Part shown: piece by piece, positions 43,266 through 55,747 of the stretch
Numbering within the stretch: position 1 is the stretch's first letter
How the letters are laid out: every line of letters begins with the position of its first letter
Assembly: GCA_030278955.1 (NCBI GenBank)
Contig: JAOANR010000011.1
Span: 44,379,417 to 44,443,416 of the forward strand
DNA from: Hygrophila difformis
Taxonomy: Eukaryota; Streptophyta; Magnoliopsida; Lamiales; Acanthaceae
DNA length: 64,000 nucleotides
Direction: 5' to 3'
Program-made: the position numbers and the translations under genes
Notes under the pieces: generated by a model
The model's input: only the letters and a program-made list of their open reading frames with translations
Databases searched by the model: none
Told to the model about the DNA's origin: nothing

Positions 43266-43997
43266 TGTTGGGAAAAATAGCGGAACAGTGCGGAACCTGT
43301 GGGATCACCAGAAATACCAATATAGTACCAATATCCAAAACAGTATATCTCCTGTGTGCCAAATAAGTTTCCAACAGATGCAATCAAGCCAACAACACCA
43401 AATCAACCAAAGCAACTATAAAGCAGTAAATCGACACCAAGATTTATACGTGGAAAACCCTTCAAAAAGAAGGTAAAAACCACGGGCCAGTCGCCACCAT
43501 CTCAAAATCTCCACTATATCAAATAATGGGTACACCAACGTTTCTCTATAGCATATGCTTAGAGGTTCACCAACAATCATCAAGATTTTCACTAATCTTG
43601 GCTAATCAACAATAATCACAGACGGCAGTGGATTCCCCCAAAAATATTAATACTTCTAGAACACAATTCTAGGCTAAGAACAAGAGAGGTGTAAGAGAAA
43701 GGATTTCACCAAAGATGTGAATTTTTCTGCCGGACGGATTGAAGAATCGGCCTTCTTCTTCCTCTTTTCTTCTTTCTCTTTTCTGGTTTTTCTTCTCCCT
43801 GTTTTTTTGTTTCTGGCTTCTGTGTGTGTTATTTTTCTTCAGCCTTCCTGATCTGTATTGAATACTCACTGCCTTCAATTATTATGCCAGCTACCCGTGA
43901 TTGAAAAATAATGCACTCCTCTCCTTTTTTTTTTATTTGATGTCAGGCCACTATGGCCTTAGTTTTGGTCAAACTCATTAAATGAGTAGACCTAACA
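43266..43997 (-). repeat. Copia 5' LTR (732 bp)
   Basis: Nearly identical to 38487-39220. As the upstream LTR it should contain the element promoter. Confidence 0.95.
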
Positions 43998-44119
43998 TTA
44001 TCCGACTCCTACCCGATGCTTGATTTTTGGGTAATAAGGTAGAGTAATTAAATTTTGGGTAGTGAATGGAGGTAGTCCACCCATATCCTAACCTACCCGT
44101 TTACATCCCTAACTATAAT

Positions 44120-46439
44120 TTTCTATTATTTTCACATTCCTGTCCAAAATGGCGGGGATGATACTAGTGTAAAGATGAATAAAAGAACCACCACAGATGA
44201 AAGCGGCGTCGTGCAAATTCCAGAAAAGGAGTGAAGTAAATTGTCTAATTTTGTTTTCCATCAATCATAGAAAGCATGAAAATATAATGTGACACCTACA
44301 TAGAAATCATTCTTGCCTTGTTATTGTTGTGTTTCCCACCCTATATATAACGTACTGATTCTTAAGTCTATTTTTGGTTTATTTGTTGATTCATCATGGA
44401 TTGTGATGAAATGAATATGCTAATGAATGAATGTGATAATGTTTTAAGATTACCCTTAATTATGTATGTGAAATATGAAAATAATAAGATCAACTTTTTA
44501 AAATCCCAAGCATATAAATATATAAGAAAAAAATATAGGCAAATGAGATGTTGGAGTTTTCTGGCTTCGGTTTTCCAAAAAAAAAAAGAGATGTTTGGAT
44601 TTGTTAATATAGTTTTAGAATGTGTTCGTGTTTATCAAACAATAGAGAATAGGTTTCAACATAAAATCAATTAGTAATAGATGGTGTCACTAACAAAGGG
44701 GACATCCACATCTTACCCGAAATGGATCTCAACGGCCAAAATTTAAAATGCATTAAAAAAATTAGAAAAAAAAAATAAAAGTCTATAAAATTTTACACAT
44801 CTCTCTTATATATTACTACCAAACATCTATAATTGAAACTATATATTTTTTTTTTAAAAAAAAATTCCTTAAGGTCAAAAACAAAGAATTCTACCTAGGT
44901 AAAACTCTAAAGCCATCCAAATCATGTATAAAGCCAAACATAAACAGTATTCCATATATAATAAGTATAAGTAATGGAAATTCATTGTGAACAATCACTA
45001 TTCATAGGTATACACATATCCACATTGAAATTGATATATAAAATGATTCTGAAGTGAGATCGGGACGAATTACTTGTAATTGTGACTAGAGCGACGAGGC
45101 ACAATGTATAGCGAAGGGGAGCGGAAAGTGAAAAACATAAAGATAGTACTTGCTCTGGTTTTTTTTTTTTTTTTTTGCTACGGACCCACCCAGTACACCG
45201 TCTAATGCACATTTTAAATTATCAATAACTCAAATTCGGTACAAGTAAAAATTCTAAGAGTTTGATATTTAAAAACTACAAGATGATACGAATCTAATAA
45301 GATTTCGCTTGGCTATATTTCAACTTGTATAACTATAATAAAACTTCAAGTTAAAGTGATTGTGTGAATAGTGTCATATTCCCCAATATAGTTATCTTTA
45401 AAAACCGAAGGAAGTATAAAGCTAGACAGTTAAGATAGTAGTAGTATAACTTTTTTAAAAATACTATTAAAGATATTCCAATTTTGTTTGTTATGGTAAG
45501 TAAGATATTATCCCTACTTATATAATAAATGATGAAAAATTGTTATCTAAAAATACAAGAGTAACTAAAATAATTTCTAACATCTTTTTTTTTAACACAA
45601 TTAGTATTATAGTAATAATTTTTTAATATTATAATAATATATTAATTCTAAAATTTGGGGGAATGCCACAATGACGTGAGTGGCTCCACCAATGTCAACA
45701 GTGGCACTAAAATTCATGGGTCGTATCCACAACTTCACAAGAACTTGAAATTCCGCTTGTGGAAAAAGTTTTCTTTAACAAATTCCACAGCTCAAATGAA
45801 ATGAAATACTTTTGCGGCTTAAAAAATAATAATAATAAAGAATGAATGTCACTGTTTAAAAAAAAAATCGAGCAATTGGTTTATTGACTTTTTTCGATAA
45901 GAATTGGCTTATTGACTGAGTAAACGCCTTATCATAATAATGTTAATAATATTTTATCATCGTTTATACGGTTCACTATTTCGTTATCCCACCATCAAAA
46001 TCATTTTATGGAAGGTTCAAAAATGTAATTAATTCTTGAAAATATATTAAACGGAGGCGTATTAGTATATAACTATCTAAATAAACTAGTAATTAACCCG
46101 TCGAGACTCGACAAGCATAACTATATTTTAAGTAATAATAAATTATATTTTAGGTAATGAAAATGTGTAATGATTTTATATATTTTCAAAGATGATGTAT
46201 ATGATAATAAAATTTTATTGTTTTTTAAAAAACTAACAAAGAAATCATATCATACAGTAAACTTATGTGGCTTGTCCGGTCAAACTTAACAGATCAATAA
46301 AAATAATTATTAAGATAATATTTTTATTTAATTTAAAAATTAAATTAAGGCAAAACAAAATTTCAATATAAGTATTAACAATAATATGAAAGGTTCCCTC
46401 ACAATTTGCTGAAAATTTCATTGCTCAAAATCTTATTGG
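44120..46439. other. Non-coding AT-rich region
   Basis: No gene or complete element recognised apart from the dispersed repeat at 45190-45418. It contains a T-run (45160-45176) and several A/T homopolymers. Small ORFs here (for example 44396-44674) have AT-rich composition and no recognisable domain. Confidence 0.45.
45190..45418 (+). repeat. Dispersed MITE-like repeat, copy 2
   Basis: Shares TGCACATTTTAAATTATCAA through ACTTGTATAACTATAAT with 32545-32778 and, inverted, with 61201-61475. It ends AAACCGAAGGAAGTA, a degenerate Stowaway-like terminus. Confidence 0.6.
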
Positions 46440-49400
46440 TAGGGGGTAGCTAGTATAACACAATCTTTAAAAATGTCTGAATTTGAAGTGGTGTTGTTTA
46501 TATTTGTATATGTACTCTAAAAAATAGATGCTAGAGGATCACCCGTAGGGTTTATAAGAATATCATCTGGAAATATCACATCTGATTGTATATCTCCTAA
46601 AACAATACCAGCTTTACCATCACCTACATCAACTATCCATTTTGTAAATTTTAGGTCATATATAAATTTCATTTTAAAAAACATTTCTTGTGGTATCTTG
46701 AGTTAATCATTCTTAATTGCATATTAATACTTTGAGCCACATCTTGCAAGTGGCATGCAATATTACAACATAACTATTCATGGCTAAAAATTGGTTTTGG
46801 AAGATAAAGTCCAACATTCTTTAAAGATTGACATAGACTTTTGTTTATAATCATAGCAAAACAAAATGCGAGTGAGAATTTTCTCATCTGAAATCGAATG
46901 GAAAATTTGGTTCAATCAAATAGGCCCATAATCATTCTACCAATCAAGAAATTTCTACTTTCATGGTTTCCCGAAAATTAGTTTAATCTCAATTATATGG
47001 TTCCGCATCTTGGTTACTATTAACCTACTTCCATTACATAAGTTATTTGATGGATTTATATTCATAAGAAGCGCGACTATGCAACTCTCATTCAACTATA
47101 TTTCAAGATTCGGTAATCCAGAATAATTGATCGTGTTTAGATATTCCAGTTAAAAATAATTCATTGACATTATCTATGTTTTCATCCTCTTGATAAATAT
47201 TTTTAGAACTGATATATATGTATACATTTTCATTTGCAAACATACACACTATGATGTAATCATTGATCGTATCAACAATCTCGTTGGTAGGGGTTAATAT
47301 ATAGTAAAAATATCTGGATTTGAAATGGTGCAGTTTATATTTATATAAGTAGTCTGAACAATTGCCGCTATGTGATCTCCCGTAGAGCTTATAAAATTAT
47401 CATCTGAACGTCACATCTAATTGTACATCTCCAAGATCAATACCAGCTTTACCAGTTACCGTCACCTACAAAAAGTATTCATTGTGTAAATTTCTTGTCA
47501 TATACTTATAATTTTCATGTGGTAGTAACTAAAATAGGCCACAAGAAGGAGTCATTTCCACTTTTCGGCCACGATATTTTGATTTAGGAAAATAGGCCAT
47601 TAGAAGGATTTCGGGCCTGAATTTAGGCTATTGGGCTGGAATTCGGGCTGCGATGGCCTAAAAATGGAAATGACTCATTCTGGTGGCCTGTTTTAGTTTT
47701 TTCAATTATTTTTTATTTTATATAATTAAAATAAATAATACTCATTTTGTGTCATTATTTATGTCCTACTTTTTTTTCTTGTTCCAATATTTTTATTTCA
47801 TTTTTATTTTGAAAATAATTAAATATTAATCGCCAAACCTACCTATCACCTTAAATTAATAAATAAATATATTAAACTTTCAAATTACCCTCTACCATTA
47901 ATAATTTCAGTCCACACCATAACCACATATCAGTAAATCACATATAAATAAATAAATAAAATATGTAAACTCATTACAATCATATTATATAAATTTTAAG
48001 TTACTTTTTTTAACACTAATAATGTGACGAATGGAGTAATATAAGAAATAAAATAAATATTAATTCAAATATATTATAAAATAAGTAAAACAAACACATA
48101 TTCAAATAAATTATAAAGTAAAAAATAAACATGTTTTATTTAAGTATCCCAAAATTTTCGGACATGGTACTTTATATAGGAATAATTAGTATTAAATACA
48201 AGGATATATTAGGGTTAAAAATGTAGCTTAAGAATTTATATAATGTGGTTGTAATGAATTTATAATTTAAATTTATTTATTTATGTGTGATTTACTGATA
48301 TATATGGTTGAAGGTTGGATAAGAATTATTAATGGTAATGGGTTTGAAAGTTTAATATATTTATTTATTAATGCGATATGATGGGTATATTTGGTAATTA
48401 ATATTTATTTATTTTTAAAATGGAAATAAAAAAAATGTTGGAATAAGAAAAAAGAAAGTAGGACATAAATAATAACACAGAATGAGTATTATTTATTTTA
48501 ATTAAATAAAATAAAAAATAATTCAAAAAATTAAAATAGGCCACCAGAAGGAGTTATTTCCACTTTTAGGTCATCGCAGCCCGAATTCCAGCCTAATGGC
48601 CTAAATTCAGGCCCGAAATCCTTCTAATGGCTATTTCCCCTAAATCAAAATATCGTGGCCAAAAAGTGGAAATGACTCCTTCTGGTGGCCTATTTTAATT
48701 ATTACCTCAATTTTCATTGTAAACAATATTTTTTGTATTATTTTGAGTTAATTTATCTTAATTACATATTAATATGTCGAGTCCCCTATCTCCAGTGACA
48801 CAAGATATTTCAACATATCACCGACATGAATGCAAATTGATTTTTGAAGATAGAGTTCAACCTTCTTTAAAGATTGGCATTGACTTTTTTTTATATACTC
48901 ATAGTAAAACAACCTGCGAGTGAGAATTTTTTCCTTCGAAATCGTATGCGGAATTTAATTAATTCAGACAGACTCGTAATCATTTTACCAATCAAGTATT
49001 TTTATCCCAAATATTGAGCTTTGTTTTAATAAAAAGAGTTGTTACATAATTTTCTAGTGTAAGTTTTTTGCAGATAGAATTCTCGTCACAATCTAGTTGA
49101 ATACCAAATCTAGAATATACAATTCTATCTTTTGGAAGAAGTAGAGATCTATTTCATTGGATGCTACAGGGATCACAATATCACATCTCCCATGAAGGAC
49201 TAAACATAATATTTTCTATATAAATTATCGATAAATGTTTTGTCAGTTCCACCACGTAAAGAAAAAACGAATCAACCATCATCACTGTCAACTACAAATA
49301 TTAGTATTTTATTATAAACATTCTCATGTTCATCAATCAACAAAGATAATAGCTTAGAATGATCCGCCATCATTTCTTCCTTATTACAATATGTCTCTTT

Positions 49401-49446
49401 TAGTATCAATAGATTATCTGTTTCAGACGTTAAAATTTCTTTCAGT
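46440..49446 (-). pseudogene. Helitron helicase relic, internally duplicated
   Basis: The minus strand preserves pieces of the Pif1-like helicase of plant Helitrons in order: LLIDEHENVYNKI and GGTDKTF (Walker A region, 49340-49210), KWIVDVGDGKAGIVLGD...IFPDDILINPTGDPLASIF (46650-46530), a second diverged copy of the same region (47490-47330), and LTPTNEIVDTINDYI (47300-47250). Stops and indels are numerous. The order shows a duplicated segment: about 46440-46900 repeats 47280-47510 plus 48718-48930. The RPA/Rep parts and Helitron termini were not found. It is split by a foldback MULE and cut at 49446 by a Gypsy element. Confidence 0.75.
47519..48708. mobile_element. Foldback MULE without genes (1190 bp)
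   Basis: Long inverted arms: 47519 onward (GTGGTAGTAACTAAAATAGG) matches the reverse complement of the right end up to 48708 for at least 200 bp, with weaker matching extending most of the way to the centre. The 9-bp duplication AATTTTCAT is exact on both sides (47510-47518, 48709-48717). Within each arm the block AGGCCACCAGAAGGAGTCAT-like is itself inverted, giving nested hairpins. Non-coding. Confidence 0.9.
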
Positions 49447-49451
49447 ACCAG

Positions 49452-52400
49452 TGTAACGCCCCGAAAATTCAAACCTGATTTTCGCAAGCATTACCGCCGT
49501 ACTAACTATCCTAAACTAGTGGCCAGCTAATTTAAAACAGCTAGTACAAGGCTGATTAATAACCTAAAGTAATTATCTGATTAATCACATTAAATGCGAA
49601 AGCTAGAATAAATAATAACACTTAGGCACGAACAAGTCTCAACAATATTCAAATAACAATAATGGCAATAATCCCAGCAAGTTATTCAGGCTACAAGCCT
49701 CAGAAAGCAGTAACAGGTGACATGCCAATATCTCCACAAGGCTACCAGCCCAAACAGTAAAGCACGTAAGGCCACAGGCCGACATAAAATAAATCTTAGG
49801 CTCACAGGCCTCCACTAACAATATCCAAGCACCAAGTGATAAAATAGCAACAGAGATAACACATAATAATAATAAATAAACATATAATTCCTATCTATGT
49901 GATCTCTCATTACCCCAAACCCAGTCATGTTCCAGCGCCTCCAGCAGGATCTATAAAACAGACAAAAACAAAGGAGTCAGTACAACGTACTGAGCAAGGG
50001 ATATGCGTGCAGGGGAAATAAAGGGGGAAACATGCTATAAGAATAAGCAGAATATAAATAAAGCGGAATATAAATAAAGCGGATAAAACATTACACCGTC
50101 CCATACCGGTGCTTCAACCACAAACATACAAATGGCATAAATAAAACATCACACCGTCCCATACCAGTGCTTCAACCACAAACATACAATTTATGCAAGT
50201 GATGCATGGCCTAACATACACCGATCTACCCTATATGCAAATGCAATGAATATGCCTAGCCGGCAACCTAAGAACCCGGGCGGTATGAACCCACGGGTGA
50301 GGATATCATCAACTCCAACCCGTTACAGGGTAACATATACCATCCCCGCAGGAACCACAGGCATCACAGCCCAAATCATCCACCCCAAAGGGCCAACAGG
50401 CATAACAGCCAATAACAACAGGCACAGCAGCCAATAATCCACCCCGTAGGGCCATCGGGACTCAACAACACCTGTGAAGGCTGCCCGATCAATCATAAAT
50501 ATCATAACAACCCGTCGGGTTAATAACCGTCAATTCCAATGCAATAACATGTTTATGACAATCATACCATGATGTTCAAGCACCTAATCACTAGGTTTGC
50601 ATGCATCTCAACACATAAAGAATTCAATACATAGCCCATAGGCTAAGACATTAACACTACAATTCGATAATCAACGAATAATTAATAATATCATGATTTA
50701 ATAATTCCTCCAAGCTATTCAACAATCCCACGGCCAATGATCATTCCACGATTTATCACTAACATTTGGAGAAGTCATAATAATATATCAACCGCCTCCC
50801 TGAGTAATATAAACGTTCCTATACTTTAAATCATTGCAAGAGATTTATGATTCAATAATTAAAGCGGGGAATTCGATAATAATAAACGAATAAGCATTCA
50901 TCACCCTCTAAGTGATAAGGTAATCCGAGAAGCGTCTCATCATCTAACTTATCTTACCATAAGTTTAAAACCAACATAATAATAAATATAATCAATAATA
51001 ACCCACAAATCAACCGGTAGAGAAAACGAGCAACAACTATAATATACTCCTAAATCGCCCCAACACACATAAAAATGCAAGCATAAACCCTTGCCTTTTA
51101 TAGTCGGTCTTTAAAGCTTCCTTCTTCTTAACTGTTCAACCTTCCAATGGCTCCAATATCAATTCATGGTTGCACCCTATACAAGAATATCATCATAAAA
51201 ATTAAAATAATTCCACCACAACAATAGCATCATCCTCTATCTCCAACACTCACATCCGCCTTCAACCTCCTTAACAATCCACCAAAATCTACAACTCCAA
51301 ACATCGCAAGCAATTTACCAAATCCCTTAATCTAATAAATCAAACCAAGCATCCAAGAATATTAGTTAATTAAATTAACTAACATCAATGGTTTCATATT
51401 TACTAACATAAAATTTGACAACACCAAAATAATCAAACCAAAGCTCATAATGAAACTCATAACTATCTTTTCCCAAACTTTAAAATAATATAATATATTG
51501 ATTTTATCACTAAAAATATTCCACCATGAGCTTAAAAATATTAACCGATAAATTCCACATCATATAAGATTACTCAACTTCCACATATTCATCATCTTGA
51601 CCACAATTTTCAAAAGTCCATAATTCACAACTCAATCAAGAGATATATAAAGATTCACAACAATAAAATACCAATTTCATATATATATTTTTTCCAAATT
51701 CAAGATCCTTAAATATTTAAATAAATAATAATTATTCCTCTATTTCTCAATTACACACTAACTTAAAGTCACCTCTTTAATATCAAGTTCCCAAATATCA
51801 CATACTCAATTAAATCCATTGAAACCTTTAAGCTCATAGCTACTCATCAAATCCCCTTTTTAATTCTTCAAATTAACACTTCTATGCATAAATCCAACCA
51901 ACAAGCCTAAAAGAACTACACATTCAAAATGTTCATCCCTAAATCCAAATCTAAAGTCCAGTTAAACATAAAAGCAACTCAATCCACAATTCTTCCATAA
52001 TATACAAAACCACATGTTTAAGATCAATATAATCTTCAAACTTTAATACTCCAATACCAAGTCTAATTAATCAAGAACAACCAAGCCTTCAATTAATCAT
52101 TTAAATCATCCACTCGAAAACTCAAATACCACAACCTAGCTTCCAACACACCCACAAGTCCTTTCCAACATTTCAATTAATCATACCAAGAATGCATATG
52201 AATCCATATAAATAAAATTTAATATATATTCCATTAACTCAATTACCCAATTAAATAATCACTTGCTCCACATTTAACCATGTCAAAATACATCATTAAA
52301 AGCTACCAAGGTGATTTAATTCTCACACTATAATTCGAGATTAACAAGTTCTCAACAACATTCGAAATCACCAAGAATCTCCAATTACACAACTTATCCC

Positions 52401-53474
52401 AAGTTCAACTCATACAAGAAGCTATTCCACTTCTTTCCCAATTCAAAAGCTATATAGAAGTCATACTATCCAATTTCCAATTCCAATCAATTCACATACG
52501 CATATCAACATCAAAGAAGATCCATATAATTATACCTACATCTACATCAACACTGGAGTCTAAGAATTTGATCCAAAATTCATAAAACACCAAATGATAT
52601 CACATCCCCAATTATTCAAGCCCAAATTTAACCAAATTAGTCATTTGAACTCTCAAATACCACAATTTCTATAACATAGAATTAATTAACACAAAGCCAC
52701 TCAAATCCCAACAATCTTCACAACCTTTAAATAAGAAATTCTAACAATAAAACACCATCACTACCACTGTTGCCGCCAAGTCAACACCACTGCCCGGAAA
52801 CATCACCACCGGACATCATCAAACTCACCACCAGACCCCGCCGTCGCCGCCGCGCATCTAGCACCGGCGGCCAGCAGCGTTGCTGCTACAGCGACGCACG
52901 ACTGTGCGTCGCACATCCTCACCACAGCGCCACCGCGCGCTGTGGTGTCACCACCAGCCGGGGGCGGCGCCTCCGGCCTCCCCATGGCCAGGTTCGTCGG
53001 CCCCGACTCTTCTCGTCTCCACCGCAACGACGGAACCACCCCCACAGCCCACTTGAACTCCGACAGAGAAAGGGAAAAAGAAACAGGAGAGATGGAGAAA
53101 AGGGAAATTGAAATGACAAATCTTACTTTGCAATAGTCGAGCTCTTGTTCTTCTCCTCACAATCCCCATGGCTGCTCTCTCTTCTTCCTCATCGAGTTCC
53201 CCCTTTTGAGCCCTAGATTGATTTTACAAGGGTGAGTGACGGGAATGAGGGTTACCAATGCCCAATTCCTCTTCTAGTCTAATTAATGGGTAAGTGTTTT
53301 GGGTCATGGGCTAGGCCATGGATTGGGCTCTTATTTTATTGATGGTTGAGCTCTACAACTTAGATCCCCATTAATTAGAAGATTATGAGCACAATTTGTT
53401 AAATTACATATAACTTCATTCGACTCATCATAATTAAACAAATTAATTATGAAATAATTATCCGGGATATTACA
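49452..53474 (-). repeat. 3' LTR of the 4-kb-LTR element
   Basis: TGTAACGCCCCG ... GGGATATTACA, 4023 bp. The first kilobase is shared with the LTR at 3285. The middle is AT/CA-rich without ORFs. The last part contains a GC-rich island (52760-53110). Confidence 0.95.
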
Positions 53475-55747
53475 TTCCCTCTCTCTTAGGATCATTCGTC
53501 CTCGAATGCCATAAGAGTATGAATCGATAGAGTATCTTCACTAAATTGAAGTGAGGTCCACTCTGAACACTTTTCCCAAATGCTTCATTCGGTTCTTTAC
53601 TTGGTATCCTCAACGACATTTGGGACCGTTGCTCTTTCACCACCTGGAGCGTCTTATTCTGAAACATGCATCAATCATTTCATGTATATGTAATATACGA
53701 ATTAGACCTCTATTTTACCGTAATTTCACTTTTTACCTCCTCAGGTCTACATAATCTTCTCTTTATTTCGAGTATCTTCTTCAGTCTGTCATTGAAAATT
53801 TTCAACACCTTTAGTTGTCCTCTTGAAGAGTTCTGAACTCAACTCTTCTAATTTTAAACAACAACTCATTTATCGAGGTATTCTACACTTCATTTCTGAT
53901 TAATAAACAGTGCCAACTTGATGCTCGCACAATGGTGACTATTGTAAATTAACCTCGACAGACGATTCATTCGCTTACACTAGAATCCACCGCCGCCACC
54001 CTAATCTAATGGTAGCCTGACTCCAAGCAATCTTGTTGAACACGCCTCATCTCAATTGATTAAACAAATCCTCAATCCGAGATAAAAGTTACTTGTCCTT
54101 TACGGTGATGTAGTTCAACCCTCCATAGTCAATACACACCCTCATCGAACCATCATTCTCCTTAACGACAACACTGGAGGTCCCCAATGCAAGAAACTCG
54201 GCTGAGTATAACTACTACTGATGAACTCATTCAACTGATCATTCAAGTCATTGAACTTAGCAATTTTCATTCTTAAAAGAGCCTTAGAATCAGGAGTTGT
54301 ATCAGGCGACAATTTAATAGTAAAATCAATCTCCCGAGCCGATGAGAGACTTGGAATTTCGTCGGAAAGACATCCCCGAACTCAGATATAACTGGGACAC
54401 TCGAAGCAGCCGGAACATCTGCGTTGAGATCCCCCATTTCCCACAAGAAGACAGGACAAACCCTAAGTATCAAATCATACAAAACACAAATAGAAACCAC
54501 ACTAGTAGCATGTGGAATCAAACTACGTCAGTACAATACATACTCACCCAAAAGCATCAGGATTACCCCAAATGGTCACAAAACGATGGCAACTCAGCCA
54601 ATACATGCTCGATATCATAACAAAATCAGCCGGGCCAAAGACCACCAGGTCCACCCTGAACTCGCGACTCTCGATGCTCAACACAACATCTCGCCACATA
54701 AGATCATTATGGATAATATCACCCGAACATAGAGAAACCGACATCTGGTAGGGCACTGACGGTCCTACTCAATGCTTACGAATTAAATTCAGAGCCGCAA
54801 ATGAAAATGAAACTTCAGAGTCAAACATAATAATAATTGTAGGAAGATTCGCAACAATAATAATTTCCATAGCAAGCGAACAAATTTGCTTCTCAACCAG
54901 AGTGTCAGAGAGAAACCCATAGTACAAGAATTACAACATACTAAAACGTTATCTAGTCAATATAACGTCTCTATTACATACAAACAACATACTTGGCAAG
55001 CCCACTTAGACCGGCCTTGCCCTATAAGTTATGTCTGCCCCTTATCGTACCAATCACGTCATGTAGAACAGCTTCTCAGCCTCCGTATACGAGGCAAGCA
55101 TCCAACACCTCAAATAACAATCTCACATTCTACCGATTGACCCCATAGTCAATTTTGTGTCACGACACACAATTATTCTGTCTATTTAGCCCAACTATAC
55201 CCTCATTAGCATAGACTACAATGAGTTTCCATCGTCTTTCGAATACAAACGATATGCTAATGTTAATGTCACCCGAGTTTGTTATTCCATATGGAGACTT
55301 GCTAAATCTATCTCATTCTCTGGGTACTTCAAACCCCTTTGGATACCACCCACAAAATTGCTTACGCTTGGAACACCATTCAAATAGCGCGGGCTCTAAG
55401 AGCCAACCTTTCATCTCAGAAGTGAGCGAATCTTAATCGCAGCATTAACAAACAATGTCAGCAGAAATCATTAATCATTCACAAGCAGTATATATAAACG
55501 ACAAAATTAAATAATTAATCAAAAGTCGGTCACAGTCCTCAATGACTGTGAGATAACAAGAATCCTGACTGGAGTATCATGGTTTCCGCACAGTTCCCCA
55601 ACTGTGAGTTAACCTGATATGCGCAGAAATAACATAAAAATAAATATGCAATTCTATACTATATGTATCCCACACACAGCTCACCACCTATGTCTACACT
55701 TATTTTAACAAGATAAAAAAAAAAACAGACAGGCTCTGATACCACTC
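53475..55747 (-). pseudogene. Decayed internal region (RT and protease remnants)
   Basis: Minus-strand similarity to the pol at 780-1700 is visible: 54330-53960 matches the RT start (the same DYGGLNYI-like segment with changes) and 54840-54350 matches protease and linker. In-frame stops and indels interrupt both. 55440-55747 matches the leader before gag; a gag ORF and CCHC knuckle are absent. It cannot encode its own replication proteins. Confidence 0.8.
55733..55744 (-). promoter_or_regulatory. Primer-binding site (initiator tRNA-Met) of the 4-kb-LTR element
   Basis: TGGTATCAGAGC on the minus strand, three bases inside the LTR. It is intact despite coding decay, as expected for an element still copied in trans. 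Confidence 0.92.

Larger units (their letters stand above)
38487..43997 (-). mobile_element. Full-length young Ty1/Copia retrotransposon
   Basis: Two LTRs (38487-39220 and 43266-43997) surround a primer site, one long ORF and a polypurine tract. The target duplication TTATC is exact (38482-38486, 43998-44002). By eye the LTRs differ by one substitution (near 38786 versus 43566) and a T-run of 12 versus 10. The insertion is thus very recent, and with an unbroken ORF the element may still be active. Confidence 0.97.
37976..44111 (+). mobile_element. hAT-type MITE (about 620 bp) split by a Copia element
   Basis: Left end TAGGGATGTCAATTTTGACC at 37976 and right end CCCGTTTACATCCCTA ending 44111, flanked by the exact 8-bp duplication ACTATAAT (37968-37975, 44112-44119). 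With the 5.5-kb Copia element removed the MITE is about 620 bp and of the same family as 32779-33316. The host MITE is therefore older than the Copia insertion. Confidence 0.92.

Noticed and set aside
52770..53111. ORFs in the GC-rich part of the 4-kb LTR (also 59065-59406)
   Set aside because: Open in several frames on both strands because of GC-rich composition; no domain recognisable and no splice or start context.
54342..54756. ORFs in the interior of the 4-kb-LTR element as new genes
   Set aside because: They are decayed protease/RT sequence read in other frames.
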